Positions 24,754-33,315 are shown, counted from the first letter of the stretch. The stretch is 64,000 nucleotides of DNA from MFD01275-c22 sp963705885 (GCA_963705885.1 OY970120.1:2108001-2172000), one strand, 5' to 3'. Numbers and translations: made by a program. The notes: generated by a model not told the origin, from the sequence alone.

Positions 24754-25565
24754 GGTCGCGCCTCCTCGAAGTTCGCGACCGCACCGAACTCGGCCTTCCG
24801 CGCGGCCCTGCGCAGCGCGGCGAGCACCGGCCGCGCGGTCAACGCGACGAGCGCGGCCGTCGTCAGGGCGCGGGGGATGTCGAAACCCAGCGACGTGGCG
24901 AGGGTGAATGCGAGGAAGCGGCCGAGGTTCTCCCCGACCGGGTCGCCCGCGACGTAGGACAGGCCGCTCTCCAGGCCGAGGGCGAACGGCCACAGCTGCA
25001 GGTTCATGAGCAGGCCGTAACCGAGCCCGGCGACGGCCGCATAGGCGGTCAGCACGGCCACCTCGGCCCGGCCCCGGGCGGGCGGGAGGCACCCGGCCAG
25101 GAAGCCGACCCACCCGGCCGCGAGCATCTGGAAGGGCAGCCACGGCCCGACGCCGGCCGTCAGCAGCGCGCTCGCGAACAGCGTCACCGAGCCGAGGACG
25201 AACCCGAAGCCCCGCCCGAGCGCCCGGCCGGCGAGCACGAGCAGGAAGAAGACCGGCTCGAACCCCGCCGCCCCTCCGCCCAGCGGACGCAGCGCCGCAC
25301 CGACGGCCGCGAGCACGCCGAGCACCGCGACCGACTTCACGTCCATGCCGCCGTCGGCGACCTCGGCCAGCACGACGGCCAGCAGCAGCGGCAGCAGCGC
25401 GACGAACAGCCACGGCGCCGTGGTGGCGCCGTCCAGCCCGGAGCCCGGCTCGACCAGCAGCGGCCAGCAGAACGCCACCAGCCCGAGGGCGCTGACGACC
25501 GCGAGCGCGCCGGCGGCCCGGGGTCGCAGGATGACCGCGCGGGTGCGCGGGGCGAGCGCGGTCAT
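24750..25565 (-). CDS. ECF transporter substrate-binding (S) component, probably for cobalamin
   Basis: A 271-residue integral membrane protein with about six helices. It includes VKSVAVLGVLAAVGAALRPLGGGAAGFEPVFFL-type segments and GPWLPFQMLAAGWVGFLAG, the pattern of predicted vitamin S components of the CbrT type. The C-terminal part has YVAGDPVGENLGRFLAFTLA. It overlaps both neighbours by 4 bp (ATGA, GTGA). The cobalamin riboswitch upstream makes B12 or a corrinoid the likely substrate. Confidence 0.85.
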   Translation of the reverse strand: MTALAPRTRAVILRPRAAGALAVVSALGLVAFCWPLLVEPGSGLDGATTAPWLFVALLPLLLAVVLAEVADGGMDVKSVAVLGVLAAVGAALRPLGGGAAGFEPVFFLLVLAGRALGRGFGFVLGSVTLFASALLTAGVGPWLPFQMLAAGWVGFLAGCLPPARGRAEVAVLTAYAAVAGLGYGLLMNLQLWPFALGLESGLSYVAGDPVGENLGRFLAFTLATSLGFDIPRALTTAALVALTARPVLAALRRAARKAEFGAVANFEEARP

Positions 25566-27193
25566 CCGGCCCTCAGCGCGTTCTCGACCTCGGCGACCGT
25601 GAGCCACGGCGACGGGGCGAGGACCTTGGCCACCTGCGGAGCGAACGCGGGCGAGGCCACCACGACCTCGCGGGACGGGCCGTCGCTGACCACCTCGCCC
25701 TCGGCCAGCACCACGGTCCGGTCGGTGACGGTGGCGGCCAGCTCGACGTCGTGGGTGGCGAGCAGCACCGCGTGACCGTCGGCGGCGAGGCCGCGCAGCA
25801 CCCGCCCGAGCCGCTCCTTGCCGGGGTAGTCCAGCCCGCGTGTCGGCTCGTCGAGCAGCACGAGCGGTGGCCGCCCGGCCAGCACGACGGCCAGCGCCAG
25901 TGCCAGCCGCTGCCCCTCGGAGAGGTCCCGCGGGTGCGTGGCCGGGTCGACCCCCGGCACGAGGTCGGCGAAGACCGCGAGCGCCGCGCCCGCAGGCACC
26001 CCGGCGTCGTGGTCGGCCTGCGTGCACTCGTCGGCGACGGTGTCGGCGTAGAGCAGGTCGCCCGGCTCCTGCGGCACCATGCCGACCCGGCGCACCAGGT
26101 CGCGCGGGCCGAGTTCGCTCGGGTCGCTCCCGCCGGGGCCGTGACCGTCGGCGCCGAGCCGGACCGTGCCGGCGTCGGCCTCGCGCAGGCCCACCAGCGC
26201 CGCGAGCAACGTCGACTTCCCGGCCCCGTTGCGTCCCATCAGCGCGACGACCTCGCCGGCGTGCAGCCGCAGGTCGACCTCGCGAAGCGCCGGCCGCCCG
26301 TCGTAGCGGACGACGAGCCGCTGCACCGTGGCGACGGACGGGGTGGCGGGCCGTGGCGCCGATGCCTCCGGACGTACGGCTGCAAGGCGCGCCGTCAGGT
26401 CGCCCGCCCGGCGCCGGGCGTCGCGCACCGAGAGCGGCAGCGGCGACCACCCGGCCAGCCGGCCGAGCTCCACGACGGGCGGCGCAACGGGTGCGGTGAC
26501 CATCATGTCGGCCGGGAGCCCCGAGACCACCGGCGCGCCGTGGCCCGGCACCACGACGACGCGGTCGGCGTACTGCACCACCCGCTCGAGCCGGTGCTCG
26601 GCCATGAGGACCGTGACGCCGAGGTCGTGCACGAGCCGCTGCAGCAGCGCCAGTACGTCCTCGGCCGCCGAGGGGTCCAGGGCCGATGTCGGCTCGTCGA
26701 GCACGAGGACCCGCGGGTGCGGCGTGAGCACCGACCCGATCGCGACCCGCTGCTGCTGCCCGGCGGAGAGCGACACCAGCGCCTGGTCGCGCTGCCCGGC
26801 CATGCCGAGCACGTCCAGGACCTCCTCGACCCGGCGCCGCATCACGTCGGGAGCGACGCCGAGGGACTCCATGCCGTAGGCCAGCTCCTCCTCGACGGTG
26901 TCGGTGACGAAGCCCGAGAGGGGGTCCTGCCCGACGTAGCCCACGAGGTCGGCCAGGTCACGCGGCCGGTGGTCGCGGGTGTCACGCCCGCCGACCGTGA
27001 CCCGGCCCGAGAGCAGCCCGCCGGTGAAGTGCGGCACCAGGCCGTTGACGGCCTTGAGCAGGGTCGACTTGCCCGACCCCGTGCGGCCCACGACGAGCAC
27101 GAGCTCGCTCTCGGGCACGTGCAGGTCGACACCGCTGAGCACCGGACCGTCGCCGCCCGGGTAGCGGACCGACACCTGCTCGAACCGGATCAT
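25562..27193 (-). CDS. Energy-coupling-factor double ATPase (EcfA1-A2 fusion)
   Basis: 543 residues with two ABC ATPase domains in one chain. Domain 1 (1-240): Walker A GRTGSGKST, signature LSAGQQQR, Walker B VLVLDEPTSALD. Domain 2 (about 285-530): Walker A GRNGAGKST, signature LSEGQRLA, Walker B LVLLDEPTRGLD. This replaces the usual separate EcfA and EcfA' subunits. It powers the EcfT/S pair encoded on either side, with 4-bp overlaps at both ends. Confidence 0.93.
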   Translation of the reverse strand: MIRFEQVSVRYPGGDGPVLSGVDLHVPESELVLVVGRTGSGKSTLLKAVNGLVPHFTGGLLSGRVTVGGRDTRDHRPRDLADLVGYVGQDPLSGFVTDTVEEELAYGMESLGVAPDVMRRRVEEVLDVLGMAGQRDQALVSLSAGQQQRVAIGSVLTPHPRVLVLDEPTSALDPSAAEDVLALLQRLVHDLGVTVLMAEHRLERVVQYADRVVVVPGHGAPVVSGLPADMMVTAPVAPPVVELGRLAGWSPLPLSVRDARRRAGDLTARLAAVRPEASAPRPATPSVATVQRLVVRYDGRPALREVDLRLHAGEVVALMGRNGAGKSTLLAALVGLREADAGTVRLGADGHGPGGSDPSELGPRDLVRRVGMVPQEPGDLLYADTVADECTQADHDAGVPAGAALAVFADLVPGVDPATHPRDLSEGQRLALALAVVLAGRPPLVLLDEPTRGLDYPGKERLGRVLRGLAADGHAVLLATHDVELAATVTDRTVVLAEGEVVSDGPSREVVVASPAFAPQVAKVLAPSPWLTVAEVENALRAG

Positions 27194-28311
27194 GCCGCCA
27201 CCCCGGGTCGGACCGGGCGGGCGTGTGCGGGCTCACGGTCGGCGGCCTCGGGCGCCGGTGACGCCCAGGCGGGCAGGAGGGCGACGAGCAACCCTCCCAG
27301 CGGCACCAGCGGCAGCGGGGGCGCCACCAGCGGTGACGTCGAGGGGCTCAGGCCGGCCGGGTCGACCGCCGCGCCCACGAGTGCCGCGGCGGCCGCGGCG
27401 ATGCCGCTGCCGGCCACGAGCCACTCCTGGCCGGTCCAGCGGTCCGGCCGGTAGCGCGACCGGGTCGCGCGGCGGCCACCGAGCGCCAGCCCGGCGCCGG
27501 CGACGAGGGCACCGAGCGCGAGCAGCGGGAGGCCGAGCGCGACGGGGGAGCCGGCGTCGAGCAGGCCGTAGAGCCCGGCGCAGACGCCGAGCAGCCCGGC
27601 CAGCGTGAGCGCCCCGGACCCGCGCCGGCTCGCCGCCGACGTCCGGCCGAAGCCGCGGGCGTCCATCGCCGCCGCGAGGTCGACGGACCGCTCGAGCGCG
27701 CCCTCGAGCACCGGCATGGCGACGCCGCGCAAGCCGCGCAGGCCGCGGTGCGCGCGGCCGCGCAGCCGCCGCGCGGCCCGGACGCGGGTCACGCCCTCGA
27801 CCAGCTGCGGGGAGAAGCTCAGGGCGACGACGACGGCCACCCCGACCTCGTACAGCGCGCCCGGCACGGCGCGGAGCAGCCGGCGCGGGTTGGCCAGCGC
27901 GTTCGCCGCGCCGACGCACGCGAGCATCGTCGCGAGCTGCAGGCCGGAGTAGACCGCGCCGGCCAGGCCCTCCAGGGTGAGCTCGCCGCCCAGTCGCACA
28001 CCCGCGGCCCACTCGGGCAGCTGCGCCTCGGGCAGCACGGCGATCACCCGGCCCGGCACGGGCGCCCCGACGACGGCGGCGAACACGACACGGATCGCGA
28101 TGACCGCCACGCCCATCTTCAGGTAGAAGCCGTAGGCCCTCGCCCACGGCGCGTGCGTCCGCCGGCACGCGACGACGTAGGCGGCGACCGCGAGCACCAG
28201 GCCCAGCAGCAGCGGGTTGGTGGTGCGGCTGGCGGCGGTCGCCAGCCCGATCGCCCAGAGCCACCACGCCCCCGGGTGCAGCGGGCGCAGCGACGACCAG
28301 AGCGTGGTCAC
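27190..28311 (-). CDS. ECF transporter transmembrane subunit (EcfT/CbiQ family)
   Basis: A 373-residue polytopic protein. N-terminal helices (HPGAWWLWAIGLATAASRTTNP) and the coupling region with AMDARGFGRTSAASRR correspond to the A-R-G coupling-helix motif of CbiQ/EcfT. The C-terminal extension with extra hydrophobic segments and a Pro/Ala-rich end is longer than in minimal EcfT. GTG at 28311 overlaps the upstream stop (GTGA); the ATPase gene overlaps at the other end (ATGA). Confidence 0.9.
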   Translation of the reverse strand: MTTLWSSLRPLHPGAWWLWAIGLATAASRTTNPLLLGLVLAVAAYVVACRRTHAPWARAYGFYLKMGVAVIAIRVVFAAVVGAPVPGRVIAVLPEAQLPEWAAGVRLGGELTLEGLAGAVYSGLQLATMLACVGAANALANPRRLLRAVPGALYEVGVAVVVALSFSPQLVEGVTRVRAARRLRGRAHRGLRGLRGVAMPVLEGALERSVDLAAAMDARGFGRTSAASRRGSGALTLAGLLGVCAGLYGLLDAGSPVALGLPLLALGALVAGAGLALGGRRATRSRYRPDRWTGQEWLVAGSGIAAAAAALVGAAVDPAGLSPSTSPLVAPPLPLVPLGGLLVALLPAWASPAPEAADREPAHARPVRPGVAA

Positions 28312-29135
28312 GGCCCGCCCCGGCGGGACCGGGCGACGGCGGCCGCGGCCAGGGCGGCGACCAGGACCGCTCCGACCGCCACCCCGGTCCACGGCGTCCC
28401 GCCGTCGTCGACCGGCGAGGACGCGGCGGCGGGGGTCGCGGCCGGTGTGGTCGCCGGGCTCGCGGTGGCGGGCGGCGGCGTCGCGGCGGCCGGGCTGCTC
28501 GGCGGCGCAGTGGTGACCGACGGCGTCTCGGAGCGCGCCGCCTTCGTCTTACGCGGTGACGAGCCGGTCGCGGCGCTGGAGGACGTCGGCGTCGAGGCCT
28601 TCGGCGTGGACATCCTTGGCGTGGAGGTCTTCGCCGTGCCCGGCTCGGGGGAGGACCTCGCGCCGGGGCTCGTGGTGGCCACCGGGCAGATGGTGCGCTG
28701 GGCGACGTCCGGCGGGGTGCGCCGCCCCCCGTCCTGCCACACCCACGCCTCCGTGGACCCGGGTGCCGGGTCGTGGCTGCCCGAGCCCTCGGAGGCGTAG
28801 ACCCACGAGCGGGAGCCCTTCGCGCGGTACCAGTAGGACCAGTAGGTGGTCGTGCTCGTGTCGGCGCACTGCGGGGCGCCGTCGATCTGGCACACGAGGC
28901 CCGGCTGGCGGGGCGCGAACGCGTAGCGGAAGCCCGCGTCGGCCAGGGCCTCCAGCCCGCTGCCGGGGTCGCCCTTGGCGCACCCCGTCCGGACGTCGCC
29001 GCCGAGCAGGCGGGCGTCGACGACGACTCCGACGCAGCGCTCGCCCGCGCCGACCGGGGGTGCGGGCAGCAGCAGGGCAGCGGCCGCCACGCAGAGCGCC
29101 GCCGCGACCCGGGCTGCTGCCCGCACCGGTGTCAT
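28308..29135 (-). CDS. Exported, membrane-anchored DUF4430-like protein
   Basis: 275 residues: signal peptide (1-30, AAALCVAAAALLLPAPPVGA), one folded domain of about 120 residues with paired cysteines, a Ser/Thr/Pro/Ala-rich stalk, and a C-terminal helix plus SRRGG (WTGVAVGAVLVAALAAA). The domain contains GLEALADAGFRYAF, GLVCQIDG and TYWSYWYRAKGSRSWVYA, the layout of DUF4430, the beta domain found in intrinsic factor and transcobalamin. This match is by eye. Genetic context (B12 riboswitch, ECF) supports a corrinoid-capture role at the cell surface. Start ATG 29135; an overlapping GTG at 29138 is possible. Confidence 0.78.
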   Translation of the reverse strand: MTPVRAAARVAAALCVAAAALLLPAPPVGAGERCVGVVVDARLLGGDVRTGCAKGDPGSGLEALADAGFRYAFAPRQPGLVCQIDGAPQCADTSTTTYWSYWYRAKGSRSWVYASEGSGSHDPAPGSTEAWVWQDGGRRTPPDVAQRTICPVATTSPGARSSPEPGTAKTSTPRMSTPKASTPTSSSAATGSSPRKTKAARSETPSVTTAPPSSPAAATPPPATASPATTPAATPAAASSPVDDGGTPWTGVAVGAVLVAALAAAAVARSRRGGP

Positions 29136-29142
29136 CACCCGG

Positions 29143-30213
29143 TCAGCAGGCCAGCCGAGGCAGGCTGCGCACCGCGCCGGCCTTGTCGACCTCGACGAGG
29201 GTCACGCCGGCCAGCGCGGGGACCGCCTGGCTGGTGGCCAGCACGCGGTCACCGGCGTCTGCCCTGCTGTAGCGCACCGACCCGCGCAGGGCGGCCGGGG
29301 CGCCGCAGCGAGACTGCAGGGAGCGCAGGAACCGGACGGCCTTGGCGCGGCGGCCCGAGCGGTCCAGCACGTCCAGGGCCTGTGCGGCGAGCGCGGTGCT
29401 GTTGGCGTTGCGGACGCCGTCGCTCCCGAAGGACCCGTTGCGCTTCTGCACCCGGGCCAGCCAGCGCCCGGCGTCCCGGGCGGCCGCCCGCGCGGCCCGG
29501 GTGTCCACGGCGGACAGCGCCTGCACCGCGAAGCCGGTGGCGTCCACCGACCTGGAGCACCCGGAGCCGCCGAGGTCCTGGGGGAAGGCGCCGTTGCGGC
29601 ACTGCTGGTCGAGCAGGTACGAGACGGCGGCGCGCGACGGGCCGCGCCGCGTGGTGCGGGTCAGCCCGAGGACCGCGAGCGACTGGCTGATCACGCTGCT
29701 GAAGTCGCCGAACTGGCTGATGTCGCTGAAGCGTCCCCGGTCCCCGCGGTCGCAGCCCGGGATGGTGGGGCGGCACTCGAGCGCGCGCAGCTCGGCCACG
29801 AGGTCGTTGCGCTCCGAGCGGCCGAAGGAGCGCGGGTCGGCGTCGCGGGCCGCGGCCACGACGAGCAGCTTGGCGAAGGAGCCGGCGTAGTACTCGTCCG
29901 GGTCGCCACCGCCGGTGTAGTCGACGACGTGGCCCTTCAGGGCCCGGGTCGCCTTGGCCGCCTTGCCCCGGCCCACACCGGCGGCCGCGAGCGCGAGCAC
30001 CACGTCGGCGGTCTGGCCGTAGGACGGCCCGAACTGGCCGGTGACGACGTGGTCGTCCTTGTCCAGAGCGCGGCCGAGCCAGCCGGCGCCCGCGTCGGCC
30101 CGGTCGCGGGTCTCGGCGGCGGTCGCGGCGTTCGGGGCGGTGAGGACCAGGGCGGGAGCGAGCAGGAGAGCGGCGCCGACCAGCAGGCGACGGCGCAGGG
30201 TGACGTGTGACAC
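29143..30213 (-). CDS. Exported alpha/alpha-toroid (prenyltransferase/squalene-cyclase-repeat) protein
   Basis: 356 residues with a signal peptide (LLVGAALLLAPALVLTAPNAATA). The rest consists of paired helices with recurring Q/NGxF and LxxLQ-type signatures (TGQFGPSYGQTADVVLALAA, NGAFPQDLGG, NGSFGSDGVRNANSTALAAQ), the pattern of alpha/alpha barrels such as prenyltransferases, squalene cyclases and the N-terminal domain of transcobalamin. The DxDD or metal site of the enzymes is not evident. GTG with AAAGGA upstream. It is the first gene after the cobalamin riboswitch and ends 7 bp before the DUF4430-like gene. Confidence 0.82.
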   Translation of the reverse strand: MSHVTLRRRLLVGAALLLAPALVLTAPNAATAAETRDRADAGAGWLGRALDKDDHVVTGQFGPSYGQTADVVLALAAAGVGRGKAAKATRALKGHVVDYTGGGDPDEYYAGSFAKLLVVAAARDADPRSFGRSERNDLVAELRALECRPTIPGCDRGDRGRFSDISQFGDFSSVISQSLAVLGLTRTTRRGPSRAAVSYLLDQQCRNGAFPQDLGGSGCSRSVDATGFAVQALSAVDTRAARAAARDAGRWLARVQKRNGSFGSDGVRNANSTALAAQALDVLDRSGRRAKAVRFLRSLQSRCGAPAALRGSVRYSRADAGDRVLATSQAVPALAGVTLVEVDKAGAVRSLPRLAC

Positions 30214-30276
30214 GGGGTGTCCTTTCACGGGAGCGATCCGCGACGGTTCCCCGACCTGGGCGGCCCGCGACGACGA

Positions 30277-30307
30277 CGCCCCCGACGCGCAGCGCGCGTG
30301 GGGGGCG
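30277..30307 (-). terminator. Strong hairpin between riboswitch and first gene
   Basis: A near-perfect inverted repeat (CGCCCCCGACGCGC, 2-nt loop, CGCGCGTGGGGGGCG) lies downstream of the riboswitch core and 64 bp before the toroid-protein start. No U-run follows, which is common in this GC range. It is a candidate expression platform, either a terminator or part of the switch. Confidence 0.5.
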
Positions 30308-30359
30308 AAGGTGCGGACCTGGGTCCGGGCTCCGCCCCGCATACCTCGACGGAATGAGT

Positions 30360-30505
30360 GGAGCCGCTCGCGTCCTCCCAGGTGCTCCGACTCGCCGCGG
30401 CCGGACGTCGGGGACGGCTCGGCTGCGGCCTACGGTTGCGGGTCAGTGCCGGACTTCGACCGGCTTCCCCTGCGAGGGCGCGTGTTCAGTTGTGGCGCCG
30501 GCACG
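30360..30505 (-). ncRNA. Cobalamin riboswitch
   Basis: Read on the minus strand, the segment carries the conserved cobalamin aptamer in order: GGGGAAGCCGGT (30470 down), GAAGTCCGG, CACTGACCCGCAACCGTA (the B12 box with CCCGC-AC-GTA, to 30431), a variable arm, then GAGTCGGAGCACCTGGGAGG (30393-30374), the 3' part that completes the core. Flanking sequences can close P1. It lies 150 bp upstream of the toroid/DUF4430/ECF/cobT-like operon and should repress it when B12 is present. Confidence 0.92.
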
Positions 30506-30521
30506 GCGTGCCGGCAGGTGG

Positions 30522-30551
30522 ACTAGACCACGCGGGGTAGCGTCGCGTCAA
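30522..30551 (-). promoter_or_regulatory. Candidate promoter of the cobalamin operon
   Basis: On the minus strand TTGACG (30551-30546) is followed after 18 nt by TCTAGT (30527-30522). Transcription would start near 30515, about 10 nt before the riboswitch core. It is the best -35/-10 pair in the gap. Confidence 0.5.
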
Positions 30552-30588
30552 AGACTGCCGCTCCACCGCGAAGGGACGACCGCCGGCC

Positions 30589-30798
30589 ATGACGTTCACC
30601 TGGCGCTTCGAGTCCGCCGACGGCTCCCCGGTCGACGCCGCCAGTGGCGGCTCGGACCGCTTCCCCAGCCAGGCCGACGCCGAGTCGTGGGTCGGCGAGG
30701 CCTGGCAGGACCTGCTCTCCGACGGCGTCGACCAGGTGACGCTCCTCGAGGGTGACCGCGTCGTCTACGGCCCGATGAGCCTGCACCCCGCCGAGTAG
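30589..30798 (+). CDS. Small conserved-type protein
   Basis: A 69-residue protein, MTFTWRFESADG at the start, FPSQADAESWVGEAWQDLL in the middle and VVYGPMSLHP at the end. This composition is common to a short actinobacterial family of unknown function. ATG 30589 with AAGGGA upstream. It lies divergent from the B12 operon and ends 4 bp before the convergent ankyrin lipoprotein gene. Confidence 0.8.
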   Translation: MTFTWRFESADGSPVDAASGGSDRFPSQADAESWVGEAWQDLLSDGVDQVTLLEGDRVVYGPMSLHPAE

Positions 30799-30802
30799 CG
30801 GC

Positions 30803-31522
30803 TCAGCGCGCCCCCGCGGCCCGCAGCGCGTCGGCGACGGCGGTGAACCCGCGGCGGGCGGCGTGCTGAAGCGGGCGGATCCCGTCGTGCTGCGACGGCT
30901 TGTTCACGTCGGCGCCTGCGTCGATGAGCAGCCGGACCACGCGGACGTACACCCGGCTCCCGTCGCCCAGCAGCACCGCCTCGTGCAGCGCCGTCCACCC
31001 CAGGTTGTTGACGTGGTCGACGCGGATGTCCGTGCGCAGCAGCCGTCGGACGACCTTGGGGTAGCCGCGGTCGGCCGCCCTGATCAGTCCCGTGCCGTCG
31101 AAGCTGTCCAGGCTGCGCACGTCGGCACCGGCGGCGAGGGTCATCGACAGCAGCCGCGGGTCGTCGCCGACCTCGCTGGTGGAGATCAGGTAGGCGCTCT
31201 GCTCGGTGCGGTCCTTGCGGTTGACGTCCGCGCCCTTGGCGATGAGCCGCGCCGCGGACTCCAGGTCGTTCGCGTACGCCGCCCGGATCAGCCGGCGGTC
31301 CAGCACGCGCCGGCGGCCGGGGCCCGGTGTCGCCGTCGGGGCGGTCGGGGCGGCGGTGGAGGCCGGGGAAGGTGGGGCGGTCGTCGAGGTCGTCGTCGCG
31401 GTCGAGGAGGTCGACGATGTCACCGCGGGGCTCGAGGACGCGCGCGGGGCGGCGCTCTGGCCGTCGCCGCCTGCGCACCCCGCGAGCAGGAGCACGGCGA
31501 CGGTCGTTGTCAGTGCACGCAC
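30803..31522 (-). CDS. Ankyrin-repeat lipoprotein
   Basis: 239 residues. Signal peptide with lipobox LLLAGC (lipidated Cys16), a Ser/Thr/Pro linker to about residue 75, then ankyrin repeats: LIRAAYANDLESAARLIAKG ADVN-type units, TGLIRAADRGYPKVVRRLL, GWTALHEAVLLGD and IRPLQHAARRGF. It is exported and attached to the outer face of the membrane, where ankyrins bind protein partners. GTG 31522 lies 6 nt after a TACGGT box that overlaps the divergent promoter. The partner is unknown. Confidence 0.88.
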   Translation of the reverse strand: MRALTTTVAVLLLAGCAGGDGQSAAPRASSSPAVTSSTSSTATTTSTTAPPSPASTAAPTAPTATPGPGRRRVLDRRLIRAAYANDLESAARLIAKGADVNRKDRTEQSAYLISTSEVGDDPRLLSMTLAAGADVRSLDSFDGTGLIRAADRGYPKVVRRLLRTDIRVDHVNNLGWTALHEAVLLGDGSRVYVRVVRLLIDAGADVNKPSQHDGIRPLQHAARRGFTAVADALRAAGAR

Positions 31523-31528
31523 CTGACG

Positions 31529-31538
31529 ACCGTATGGT
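31529..31538. promoter_or_regulatory. Overlapping divergent -10 elements
   Basis: The 10-bp near-palindrome ACCGTATGGT holds TACGGT on the minus strand (31529-31534) and TATGGT on the plus strand (31533-31538), sharing two bases. Each lies exactly 6 nt before the start codon of its gene (31522 and 31545). RNA polymerase could serve only one side at a time. Confidence 0.6.
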
Positions 31539-31544
31539 CTCCGT

Positions 31545-32549
31545 ATGGACTTCCGATACCTCGGCAACAGCGGGCTCAAGATCTCCGAGATCACCTACGG
31601 CAACTGGCTCACCCACGGGTCGCAGGTCGAGAACGACGCCGCGACCGCCTGCGTGCGGGCAGCGCTCGACAGCGGGATCTCGACCTTCGACACGGCCGAC
31701 GTCTACGCCAACACCAAGGCCGAGACCGTGCTCGGCGAGGCCCTCAAGGGCGAGCGGCGCCAGTCGCTGGAGATCTTCACCAAGGTCTACTGGCCGACCG
31801 GGCCGGGCGGCAAGAACGACTCCGGCCTCTCGCGCAAGCACATCATGGAGTCGATCGACGGCTCCCTGACGCGGCTGCAGACCGACTACGTCGACCTCTA
31901 CCAGGCGCACCGCTACGACCTCAGCACGCCGCTCGAGGAGACGATGCAGGCCTTCGCCGACGTCGTCCGCGCGGGCAAGGCGCTCTACATCGGGGTCAGC
32001 GAGTGGACGGCAGACCAGATCCGGGCCGGTCACGCGCTCGCCACCGACCTGGGCATCCAGCTGGTCTCCTCGCAGCCGCAGTACTCCATGCTCTGGCGCG
32101 TCATCGAGGGCGAGGTCGTGCCCACCAGCCGTGAGCTCGGTGTCTCGCAGATCGTCTGGTCGCCCATCGCGCAGGGCGTCCTGACCGGCAAGTACACCCC
32201 CGGGCAGGCGCCGCCGGCCGGCTCCCGGGCCACGGACGAGAAGGGCGGTGCCGACATGATCAAGCGGTTCATGAACGACGACGTCCTCGCCCGCGTGCAG
32301 GAGCTGCAGCCCATCGCCCGGGAGCTCGACCTGACGATGGCCCAGCTCGCGGTGGCGTGGGTCCTGCAGAACGACAACGTGGCCTCGGCGATCGTCGGCG
32401 CCTCGCGGCCGGAGCAGGTCACCGAGAACGTCAAGGCGGCCGGCGTCACGATCCCGGTCGACGCCATGAAGCGCATCGACGAGGCGCTCGGCGACGTCGT
32501 CGAGCGCGACCCGGCCCGGACGGCGCAGACCGCCCCCAGGCCCCGCTGA
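31545..32549 (+). CDS. Aldo/keto reductase (Kv-beta-like)
   Basis: A 334-residue NADPH-dependent carbonyl reductase. The catalytic tetrad is visible: Asp and Tyr in FDTADVYANTKAE, Lys in FTKVYW, His in QAHRYD. YRYLGNSGLKISEITYG-like N-terminus and the cofactor segment SPIAQGVLTGKY, followed by SRPEQVTENVKA, place it in the AKR6/Kv-beta-like branch. The ATG is set by the -10 box 6 nt upstream. Substrate unknown. Confidence 0.93.
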   Translation: MDFRYLGNSGLKISEITYGNWLTHGSQVENDAATACVRAALDSGISTFDTADVYANTKAETVLGEALKGERRQSLEIFTKVYWPTGPGGKNDSGLSRKHIMESIDGSLTRLQTDYVDLYQAHRYDLSTPLEETMQAFADVVRAGKALYIGVSEWTADQIRAGHALATDLGIQLVSSQPQYSMLWRVIEGEVVPTSRELGVSQIVWSPIAQGVLTGKYTPGQAPPAGSRATDEKGGADMIKRFMNDDVLARVQELQPIARELDLTMAQLAVAWVLQNDNVASAIVGASRPEQVTENVKAAGVTIPVDAMKRIDEALGDVVERDPARTAQTAPRPR

Positions 32550-32584
32550 CCTGTCGTCGCCCGCTGACCCGTCGCCCCGGCGGG

Positions 32585-33172
32585 TCAGCCGCGGCGGCGG
32601 CGGCCGGGCCGGGCCCGCGGCGGCGGCAGCCGGAACCGCCGGATCTGCATGCTGCGCATGAGGGCGTACGGCACCGCGCCGCGCTGGCTCTGGTCGGGGT
32701 AGGTCCGGCGCAGGCCGCGCTTGAGCCGGACGGCGAGCACGACCGAGTCGACGACGATCAGCACGACCAGCGCCAGCCACAGCGAGCTGCCGATGGCCTC
32801 CAGCGCCGGGGAACCGGTGAACGTCAGCACGAGGATCACCAGGGCCAGGGGCAGGAAGAACTCGGCCACGGAGCGTCGAGCGTCGACCATGTCGCGGACG
32901 TAGCGCCGCACGGGTCCCCGGTCGCGCGGCGGGAGGTGGCGCTCGTCGCCGGCGCGCAGCGCCTGCATCGACTTCATCCGGTCCTCGCGCTGGCGTTCGC
33001 GCACCCGGCGGTGGGCCTCCTTGCGGTCCTTGGGGGCCGCGACGGCGCGCCGGCGCCCCTTCTCCACCTCGCGTCGCTTGGGCGTCGGGCGCCCCTTCCC
33101 CCCGACCTTCTCCTCGCGTGGGGAGGAGCCGTCGGCGGCCTCCGCCGTCGACTGCTTGCTGCGTCCGAACAC
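32585..33172 (-). CDS. DUF3043-family membrane protein
   Basis: 195 residues with the DUF3043 layout: a basic N-terminus containing KGRPTPKRREVEKG, a helical hinge (KEAHRRVRERQREDR), then FFLPLALVILVLTF and LWLALVVLIVVDSVVLA as two transmembrane helices and a basic tail. Function unknown; it is widespread in actinobacteria. GTG 33172 lies 7 nt after TAGGGT, which suggests it rather than GTG 33181 as the start; the resulting start (MFGRSK) also suits the family. Confidence 0.85.
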   Translation of the reverse strand: MFGRSKQSTAEAADGSSPREEKVGGKGRPTPKRREVEKGRRRAVAAPKDRKEAHRRVRERQREDRMKSMQALRAGDERHLPPRDRGPVRRYVRDMVDARRSVAEFFLPLALVILVLTFTGSPALEAIGSSLWLALVVLIVVDSVVLAVRLKRGLRRTYPDQSQRGAVPYALMRSMQIRRFRLPPPRARPGRRRRG

Positions 33173-33315
33173 GGCGCTCACCCTACCTGCGGGAACTTCC
33201 GCGGGAGCGGGGTCGTCGAGGTGACTGCGCGGGCTCGCCGATCCCGAACTAGTGTGGTGGCAGCCAGCGACGGGCGGCCCGGACGGCCGCCGACACGAAG
33301 GGGGCTCCGCAGCCG

